Of a DNA stretch of 10,592 nt, positions 5,569-10,592 are shown piece by piece. The notes under the pieces are model-generated. The model made no database searches. It was not told the origin of the DNA and was given only the letters and a program-made list of their open reading frames with translations. The first letter of the stretch is position 1. Each line of letters begins with the position of its first letter. A program made the translations under genes and the position numbers. This DNA is from an uncultured Cocleimonas sp. (GTDB lineage Bacteria; Pseudomonadota; Gammaproteobacteria; Thiotrichales; Thiotrichaceae), in assembly GCA_938041705.1 (NCBI GenBank), contig CALISP010000157.1:1-10592 (forward strand). The letters run 5' to 3'.

Positions 5569-7161
5569 TTGATTTCCACCGCAAACATCACAATGCAATA
5601 TGGCTCTGAGCCATTATTCGAAAATATTTCGGCAAAATTCGATAACGGTAATCGTTACGGATTAATTGGCGCTAACGGTTGTGGTAAATCGACCTTAATG
5701 AAAATCATGAGTGGAGTCGAAGAGCCAACCTCTGGCAATGTGTCCATTACTCCTGGTGATAAATTGGGAGTCTTAAGTCAGGACCAGTTCGCTTTTGAAA
5801 AATATAGCGTGATAGATGCTGTAATTATGGGCGATAGAGAGCTGTGGGAAGTCAAACAAGAACGTGAACGCATTTATGCATTACCAGAAATGTCCGATTC
5901 TGATGGCATGAAAGTAGGTAATCTCGAATCTGAATTTGCAGAGATGGATGGTTACACTGCTGAAAGTCGCGCTGGTGATATTTTACTAAATGCAGGTATT
6001 GAAGAAGAATTGCATTTTGGTTTAATGAGTGAAGTTGCACCGGGTAGAAAATTACGTGTATTACTCGCCCAAGCATTGTTTGCTAATCCAGATGTTTTGT
6101 TACTCGACGAACCAACTAACAACTTAGATATTGAAACGATTAACTGGTTAAGTATAGAGCTGAATAAGCGTACTTGTACCATGGTGATCGTCTCGCATGA
6201 TAGACACTTTCTGAATACAGTGTGTACTCACATGGCTGATATGGATTATGGTGAGCTAAGAATTTATCCTGGTAACTATGAGTATTTTCTTGCTCAATCA
6301 AGCTTGTTACGTGAACAGTTACTCGCGGGTAATAGTCGAAAAGCAGCTGAAATCGAGGAGTTACAAGACTTCGTCAATCGCTTTGGGGCCAATGCTTCAA
6401 AAGCGAAGCAAGCAAGTTCTCGTGCTAAGAAACTTGATAAAATTAAGTTAGACGATGTTAAAGCATCTAGCAGAATGACTCCTTTACTCAGATTTGAACA
6501 GCATAAAAAGTTACATCGAAATGCTTTGGTAATTGAAGAACTTTCGCATGGTTTTAATGAAGATATACTATTTATAACTGATGATATTATTCTTGATGCA
6601 GGTTCACGAGTTGCTGTATTAGGCGATAACGGCACGGGTAAAACAACATTTTTACGTTGTTTAATGGATCAACTCAAACCTAGCAGTGGTAGCTATAAAT
6701 GGTCTGAAAATGCCGTGGTTGGTTATTGCCCACAAGACAACACTCTAGACTTTGACAATAACCTAAATTTATTTGATTGGATGATGCAATGGCGAACACC
6801 CAAGCATGATGATCTTAAGGTTCGAGGTTTATTAGGGCGTTTATTGTTTACCGAAGATGATTTTCTTAAAAAAGCCAAGGTTTGTTCAGGTGGAGAGAAA
6901 AATCGTTTGTTATTTGGTAAACTCATGATGCAAGACACCAATGTGCTAATAATGGATGAGCCTACCAACCATATGGATATGGAAGCCATCGAAGCCTTAA
7001 ATAATGCATTGAAAATATACGAAGGAACTTTAATTTTTGTCAGCCATGATCGCGAATTTGTATCAACGCTTGCTAACCGTATATTAGAAATTAAAGATCA
7101 AGAGATGATAGCTTTTGAAGGTACATACGACGAGTTCCGTGAAAGCAAAGGATTAGTATGA
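5569..7161 (+). CDS. ybiT: ABC-F family ATPase YbiT
   Basis: Soluble ABC-F protein with two ATPase domains and no membrane part; members act on the ribosome E-site and modulate translation. Domain 1: Walker A GANGCGKST (34-42), degenerate signature VAPGRKLRVLLAQAL (156-170), Walker B VLLLDEP (176-182), switch SHD (209-211). The linker at about 240-320 is rich in Lys/Arg/Ser. Domain 2: Walker A GDNGTGKTT (352-360), signature CSGGEKNR (439-446), Walker B VLIMDEP (459-465), SHD (492-494). The 'APG' signature in domain 1 is also found in E. coli YbiT, which aligns end to end at 530 residues and places the start at the TTG 5569-5571. The only Shine-Dalgarno-like bases are a weak CGGA (5558-5561). 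Its stop overlaps the next gene by four bases. Confidence 0.94.
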   Translation: MISTANITMQYGSEPLFENISAKFDNGNRYGLIGANGCGKSTLMKIMSGVEEPTSGNVSITPGDKLGVLSQDQFAFEKYSVIDAVIMGDRELWEVKQERERIYALPEMSDSDGMKVGNLESEFAEMDGYTAESRAGDILLNAGIEEELHFGLMSEVAPGRKLRVLLAQALFANPDVLLLDEPTNNLDIETINWLSIELNKRTCTMVIVSHDRHFLNTVCTHMADMDYGELRIYPGNYEYFLAQSSLLREQLLAGNSRKAAEIEELQDFVNRFGANASKAKQASSRAKKLDKIKLDDVKASSRMTPLLRFEQHKKLHRNALVIEELSHGFNEDILFITDDIILDAGSRVAVLGDNGTGKTTFLRCLMDQLKPSSGSYKWSENAVVGYCPQDNTLDFDNNLNLFDWMMQWRTPKHDDLKVRGLLGRLLFTEDDFLKKAKVCSGGEKNRLLFGKLMMQDTNVLIMDEPTNHMDMEAIEALNNALKIYEGTLIFVSHDREFVSTLANRILEIKDQEMIAFEGTYDEFRESKGLV

Positions 7162-7781
7162 GTGAAGACAACCAAGATGATAAACAACAAGAAGTAAATC
7201 CCTTTTTAAACAACCCGCTTCACGGTGTTGGTTTAAAGACTGTTTTGCATGATTTAGTTAGTCATTATGGTTTCGATATTCTTTATGCTTATTTGAACAT
7301 TAACTGCTTTAGATCAAATCCAAGCCTTGCAGCCAGTGAGAAATTCTTGAAAAAGACTGACTGGGCCCGTGAAAAAGTCGAAGTTTTTTATCTATATCAG
7401 TATAAAAACTTGCCTGCTGTGTCATCTGAGCAATTCAAGTTACCTCCTAGAGAACGCATTGTGCCAGACAAGCATAAACCAGGTGAGCCAACTATCTTAA
7501 GTGTTGAAGATGGTGAGCGCTTACAAGATAAACGATCCAAGAATGCTGCAAGTCGAGATAAATTCACTGGTGAGCGTATAGGATCTAGTAGGCAATATAA
7601 CGAACAACGAAGTGCGGGGTATTCTAATTATAGTAAGAAATCTCGATGTGAATCGCCGTATAAGAAATCTCCTAATAGTGTTCAAGGTAGTAAGCCAAGC
7701 TATGCTAAATCAGATGATTCAAGTGAGAATAATCCTGCACCACCAAAAGATCCTTGGGGGAATTTTAAAGGTGGAAAGTAA
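7158..7781 (+). CDS. VF530-domain (DUF2132) protein with long disordered C-terminal tail
   Basis: The first part (about 14-83) is a VF530 domain, a small fold thought to bind DNA: NPLHGVGLKTVLHDLVSHYG (19-38), NINCFRSNPS and KFLKKTDWAREKVEVFYLY match the family pattern. Typical members are only about 75 residues, so the 207-residue length is unusual. The extra ~120 residues are low-complexity, rich in Ser, Lys, Asn, Arg and Pro with no hydrophobic core, and end in a distinct DPWGNFKGGK. The ATG overlaps the ybiT stop as ATGA, and AAAGGA lies six bases upstream, so the two are very likely translationally coupled. This links an RNA/DNA-binding-like protein to a ribosome-acting ATPase, a link inferred from layout only. 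Confidence 0.85.
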   Translation: MSEDNQDDKQQEVNPFLNNPLHGVGLKTVLHDLVSHYGFDILYAYLNINCFRSNPSLAASEKFLKKTDWAREKVEVFYLYQYKNLPAVSSEQFKLPPRERIVPDKHKPGEPTILSVEDGERLQDKRSKNAASRDKFTGERIGSSRQYNEQRSAGYSNYSKKSRCESPYKKSPNSVQGSKPSYAKSDDSSENNPAPPKDPWGNFKGGK

Positions 7782-7825
7782 TTCTTTTAAAATAGGTAAC
7801 TGAGTTTTAACGTGACAATGTTGGA

Positions 7826-7921
7826 GCACAACGAATACTACTCGTAGTGCGGGTTGTTATCAAACCCAATAGCTTTGCAGAAGTTTTATTAAGATTTTTA
7901 AACCACAAATTATGTGGGTTT
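7826..7921 (+). terminator. Cluster of hairpins after the VF530 gene
   Basis: Three inverted repeats follow the ybiT-VF530 pair: GCACAACGA with TCGTAGTGC (7826-7834 and 7842-7850, one A-A mismatch), GGGTT with AACCC (7851-7855 and 7863-7867), and AAACCACA with TGTGGGTTT (7900-7907 and 7913-7921, one bulge). None is followed by a long T-run, so termination is plausible but not certain. AAACCC at 7862-7867 could pair instead with GGGTTT at 7916-7921, giving a mutually exclusive fold. Confidence 0.4.
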
Positions 7922-8032
7922 CTATGTTCAGCCCAAACTATACAAACCTAATAAACTCTTAGCTGATTTATTTTTCTGCATTTTTGTTTTTCGCCTTTAA
8001 ATAATAGCGACTAAATTATGGCTACCTTAAGC

Positions 8033-8038
8033 TATAAT
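8033..8038 (+). promoter_or_regulatory. Candidate -10 hexamer for the arginine kinase gene
   Basis: A perfect TATAAT ends eight bases before the ATG at 8047, and no purine-rich Shine-Dalgarno lies between. Initiation seven bases after the hexamer would start the RNA at about 8045, making the message leaderless or nearly so. The -35 position (about 8010-8015, ACTAAA) is a poor match, which lowers confidence. Confidence 0.4.
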
Positions 8039-8046
8039 TTATAACT

Positions 8047-9069
8047 ATGAATCAGCCCACTTACCCCGTTTTTTCTGAAGAATGCCAGTCATTACTGAAG
8101 AAGCACCTAAGCCCGACAATATGGAAAGCACTCTCAGAATCATGTACTAAGTCTGGTTATAGTTTCTCCCAACTAATTCATTCAGGTATCGAACAGCAGG
8201 ATAGTGGTGTTGGTGTGTATGCGGGTGATGTTGAAAGTTATAGCCTTTTTGCTCCCTTATTGATGCCTATAATTCGTGACTATCATGCAAGTTCTGGCAA
8301 ACATCCCGCATCTGATTTTTCTTTCGATGATCTGCCTAAAATATGTGTTGCTGCTCAGCAACGCATCATTTCAACGCGAGTGCGTGTTGGTAGAAATTTG
8401 AGTGGATTCCCTTTGGGCCCAGCTATCAATCGAACTCAGAGACTAGAAGTTGAAACTCTGATTAAGAATGCTCTAAAAAAATTACCAGAGAGAATTCAAG
8501 GTGCGTATCTGTCGCTAAGTGATATGGATGAAAGCCAACGTGAAGACTTAGTTGCCCGTCATTTATTATTCAAAAGTGAGGATCGCTTTTTAAGCTCTGC
8601 AAACCTGATGAGAGATTGGCCGGAAGGACGCGGTTTGTTTTTATCTGAAGATAAAGCCTTTAGTGTTTGGGTGAATGAAGAGGATCAGTTACGTATTATT
8701 GCATTGCAACAAGGTGGTGATATTTCCGCTATTTTTAGATTGTTGGCTGATGGGGTGAAATCATTATCAGAACATCTGAATTTTGCATTTAGTGATGATA
8801 TAGGTTATTTAGCAAGCTGTCCGACCAATTTAGGAACCTCTATGCGAGCCAGTGTTCACATGAAACTAGATTCTCTGGCTGGTAATGAGACTAGACTCAA
8901 AAAGCAAGCTGAAGCATTAGGATTACAAGTACGTGGAGTCAACGGTGAACATTCTGAAAGCAAAGGAGGGGTTTATGACATCAGTAACCGAATGCGAATG
9001 GGTGTAACCGAGAAAACAGCAATCTCACATTTGGTTAATGGGATTAATGTCTTGGCTGAAATGGATTGA
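8047..9069 (+). CDS. Arginine kinase (phosphagen:guanidino kinase family)
   Basis: Cytosolic enzyme that reversibly transfers phosphate from ATP to arginine, making phosphoarginine as an energy buffer. Length 340, near the 357 of Limulus arginine kinase. Motifs: substrate-specificity loop SGVGVYAGDVESY (53-65); STRVRVGRNL (109-118); RDWPEGRG (189-196); WVNEEDQLRII (208-218); the signature CPTNLGTSMRASVHMKL (258-274); and RGVNGEHSESKGGVYDISNR (296-315). With a constant offset of 13, the Limulus catalytic pair E225 and C271 fall on E212 and C258, and the five ATP-binding arginines on R111, R113, R216, R267 and R296, all present, so it should be active. The short SGVG loop favours arginine over creatine. 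Bacterial McsB kinases lack this N-terminal domain. It stands alone. Confidence 0.93.
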   Translation: MNQPTYPVFSEECQSLLKKHLSPTIWKALSESCTKSGYSFSQLIHSGIEQQDSGVGVYAGDVESYSLFAPLLMPIIRDYHASSGKHPASDFSFDDLPKICVAAQQRIISTRVRVGRNLSGFPLGPAINRTQRLEVETLIKNALKKLPERIQGAYLSLSDMDESQREDLVARHLLFKSEDRFLSSANLMRDWPEGRGLFLSEDKAFSVWVNEEDQLRIIALQQGGDISAIFRLLADGVKSLSEHLNFAFSDDIGYLASCPTNLGTSMRASVHMKLDSLAGNETRLKKQAEALGLQVRGVNGEHSESKGGVYDISNRMRMGVTEKTAISHLVNGINVLAEMD

Positions 9070-9138
9070 ATTTGTATTTGTTTAAGTAATATATTGTTGT
9101 GGACAGTCAGCAAAGCAAGAGTTTCTGTAAAACATGTT

Positions 9139-9154
9139 AAAAGTAGGGGGGTGT
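9139..9154 (+). repeat. G-run intergenic element, copy 3
   Basis: AAAAGTAGGGGGGTGT, identical over 16 bases to the first part of copy 1. The following CTTTTT is replaced by AGTTTAAC. It starts 70 bases after the arginine kinase stop, in the convergent gap before the minus-strand MmcQ-like gene, so it heads no plus-strand gene in the window. Confidence 0.6.
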
Positions 9155-9178
9155 AGTTTAACTGTTTTAAGCTGGATA

Positions 9179-9544
9179 TTAGTCTTGATTAAGACCCAGT
9201 TGCTTTTGCTTCTTCTTTGTTAAACCCAAAGATACAATATGATGAGATTCTATTAAATGCTCTTTGAGTACTTCATCTGGAAGTTTAGATGGATCAAATT
9301 GTTGAACCCACTTCATGCCACGAGATGCCATATAGGGTGCTGGTCTAAATCCAGGTTCGTCGGTTAAAAAATAATAATCAGCTTCAGAGGTTTTGAAAGT
9401 GAAAGCAGGGTTTTCGAGCTTTTCCCAACCGCCAATTGCGAATACTTTTCCACCGACTTTCCAAACGTGTGAACCGCCCCATTGAACGACATATGACGTT
9501 GCAATTAGCCCTCCACAAAAATCATTATATTCTTCGTAAGTCAA
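9179..9544 (-). CDS. MmcQ/YjbR-like protein (DUF419)
   Basis: Small cytosolic protein of 121 residues with a CyaY-like fold in the MmcQ/YjbR family; members are thought to bind DNA but have no settled role. Family blocks: MTYEEYNDFCGGLIAT at the start, QWGGSHVWKVGGKVFAIGGW (21-40), FRPAPYMASRGMKWVQ (66-81) and SHHIVSLGLTKKKQKQLGL (100-118). The start is TTG at 9544-9542, chosen because it gives the usual MTYEE N-terminus. An AGAAGAG lies ten bases upstream, rather far. It sits 31 bases after the DUF1499 gene on the same strand, so the two are probably co-transcribed. Confidence 0.88.
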   Translation of the reverse strand: MTYEEYNDFCGGLIATSYVVQWGGSHVWKVGGKVFAIGGWEKLENPAFTFKTSEADYYFLTDEPGFRPAPYMASRGMKWVQQFDPSKLPDEVLKEHLIESHHIVSLGLTKKKQKQLGLNQD

Positions 9545-9575
9545 TTTGATGCTACTCTTCTGTGTTGCGAATACT

Positions 9576-10055
9576 TCAAATAGAGTTAATCGTTTTTTTC
9601 TGCAGAAGGCTTCTTATTTGTTCAATTCTTTTTCGATTAGCGCCAAAATCTGAATATCCAGTTCTGGAGGCTGATCTTACTTCTATGGTAGTTTTTTTCT
9701 CATCAGTTTTTGGAAAATAAAATTCTACATCATCGATAAATCGAAATAATGCTGATACAAATTCAACGCGAATATAGTTGTTTTGTTTAACTACAATTTT
9801 TGTACGCTTCAACTCGTTAAGTGTTTTCAAAAGTTGTGTATTGGCTTCCATGGTAGTGCCATTAAAAAGTATAGCCGGGATATGATGATCATTGTCGTTT
9901 GCCTGACTATTCACACAATTTGGAGAACTTGGGCACTCGGTTAAATTATCATCATTAATACCTAATTTAGTCATTTTTCCTGAACATCCTGTTAAAAAAA
10001 GTAAGCCAATGAGAATAATTTGAATTATCTTTTTTGAGATTATGACTTTAGTCAT
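9576..10055 (-). CDS. DUF1499 family lipoprotein
   Basis: Envelope protein of 159 residues, function unknown. A basic N-terminus and hydrophobic stretch (10-21) lead to the lipobox LTGC with lipidated Cys24; Ser at +2 predicts outer-membrane sorting. The mature part carries DUF1499 hallmarks: CPSSPNCVNSQAND (41-54) with HHIPAI after it, FRFIDDVEFYFP (104-115), and IEVRSASRTGYSDFGANRKR (124-143) followed by IEQIRSLL. The ATG at 10055 has AAGGATAA about ten bases upstream. It lies between the LysR-type regulator (48 bases upstream) and the MmcQ-like gene, which suggests one transcript, but no shared pathway is evident. Confidence 0.9.
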   Translation of the reverse strand: MTKVIISKKIIQIILIGLLFLTGCSGKMTKLGINDDNLTECPSSPNCVNSQANDNDHHIPAILFNGTTMEANTQLLKTLNELKRTKIVVKQNNYIRVEFVSALFRFIDDVEFYFPKTDEKKTTIEVRSASRTGYSDFGANRKRIEQIRSLLQKKTINSI

Positions 10056-10103
10056 TATTATTTTTGTTATCCTTAATTATTATATTATCTTAGTAAGCAT
10101 TTA

Positions 10104-10592
10104 TTATTGATTAAACGCTTGAGCCATTTCTAACGAGGTCTCTAAGATAGGTATCTTAGTATTTGATTCATTCGAATGATGATGAAAAAGTTTAACATCA
10201 AACTCAATATCCCAATGTTTATCTCCTGCTCTGCAAAGTTTACCAGTTTCGAAATCAAGGTGAACGGTTGATTCTGGGAGCCATGCCAGACCGAGTCCCT
10301 CTCTCACCATTGATTTTAAAGTGTGTGAGTAAGTGTTTTCATAACGACGAGACAGAAAACAGGTATGAGATATATCTTGCACTAACTGATCTACAGCTTG
10401 ACCAAAGATTGATTCATGCTCATAAGCAACATATGGCAATGGTGTCATCGCACTTCCGGGTAAGTTGTGTATTGGCTTGTTATTCTGATCTGGAATAGTC
10501 ACAGGAATAAGTGAGTCTTTACCTACGGTAATACTAGAAAATTTATTTTGGGCAATAGGTAAATTTAGCATGTCATGACCATAACAAAATAG
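10104..10592 (-). CDS. LysR-type transcriptional regulator, substrate-binding domain, N-terminus cut
   Basis: C-terminal part of a LysR-family regulator. The frame stays open to the right edge, giving 162 visible residues; the DNA-binding helix-turn-helix lies outside. Visible blocks typical of the effector-binding domain: FCYGHDMLNLPI near the edge, SSITVGKDSLIPVTIPDQNN, LPYVAYEHESIFG, and MVREGLGLAWLPESTV, the conserved 'V-G-GLAWLP' turn. The C-terminus ends EMAQAFNQ, as in related regulators. Such proteins usually control a divergently oriented target, which would be beyond the edge. The effector cannot be told from this fragment. An ATG at 10571 is internal, not the start. Confidence 0.88.
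   Translation of the reverse strand, partial: LFCYGHDMLNLPIAQNKFSSITVGKDSLIPVTIPDQNNKPIHNLPGSAMTPLPYVAYEHESIFGQAVDQLVQDISHTCFLSRRYENTYSHTLKSMVREGLGLAWLPESTVHLDFETGKLCRAGDKHWDIEFDVKLFHHHSNESNTKIPILETSLEMAQAFNQ

Noticed and set aside
6294..6635. 113-codon open frame on the minus strand
   Set aside because: Lies entirely inside ybiT, antisense to its clearly conserved coding sequence, with Ser/Leu-rich shadow composition.
1..10592. tRNA, rRNA, CRISPR, insertion sequence, integrase or phage signals
   Set aside because: None seen: no cloverleaf, no regular direct-repeat array, no transposase or integrase motif in any frame.

Overview
The window is AT-rich bacterial chromosome and most likely comes from a gammaproteobacterium, probably aquatic. 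The ABC-F protein lines up with Escherichia coli YbiT over all 530 residues. The VF530-domain protein and the small protein usually labelled 'Fis family transcriptional regulator' are also mostly gammaproteobacterial. Genes are intact and closely packed. I see no insertion sequence, phage gene, CRISPR array, tRNA or rRNA.

Layout. (1) 1-1440, minus strand: the N-terminal 401 codons of trpE run off the left edge. Before them lies an untranslated leader encoding a 13-residue peptide with three Trp codons (a TrpL peptide), a likely promoter and a candidate attenuator hairpin. (2) 1547-2428, plus: an unrecognised 293-residue protein. (3) 3857-2484, minus: a likely three-gene operon of a small coiled-coil protein with a 9-residue tandem repeat, a NYN-LOTUS (putative RNase/RNA-binding) protein and the small Fis-like-named protein. 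(4) 4611-3979 and 5016-4750, minus: a glutathione S-transferase and a small helix-turn-helix-like protein. (5) 5017-5568: a 552-base non-coding stretch with palindromes, a 26-base near-repeat and a structured leader. (6) 5569-7781, plus: ybiT, overlapping by four bases a VF530-domain gene with a long disordered tail. (7) 8047-9069, plus: an arginine kinase, rare in bacteria, with no visible Shine-Dalgarno and a TATAAT just before its start. (8) 10592-9179, minus: a LysR-type regulator (cut by the right edge), a DUF1499 lipoprotein and a MmcQ/YjbR-like protein, closely spaced.

The least explained signal is a short intergenic element (AAAAGT, a G5-G6 run, TGT, usually then CTTTTT) seen three times, always in plus orientation. 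Two copies sit 107 and 108 bases before the start codons of two plus-strand genes. The third lies in a convergent gap and pairs with no plus-strand gene. It could be a shared promoter or regulator site, or a dispersed repeat.

Functionally this is mostly housekeeping: tryptophan synthesis under Trp-codon attenuation, translation-factor ATPase, energy buffering by phosphoarginine, redox and RNA-related proteins. No single multi-gene system spans the window.
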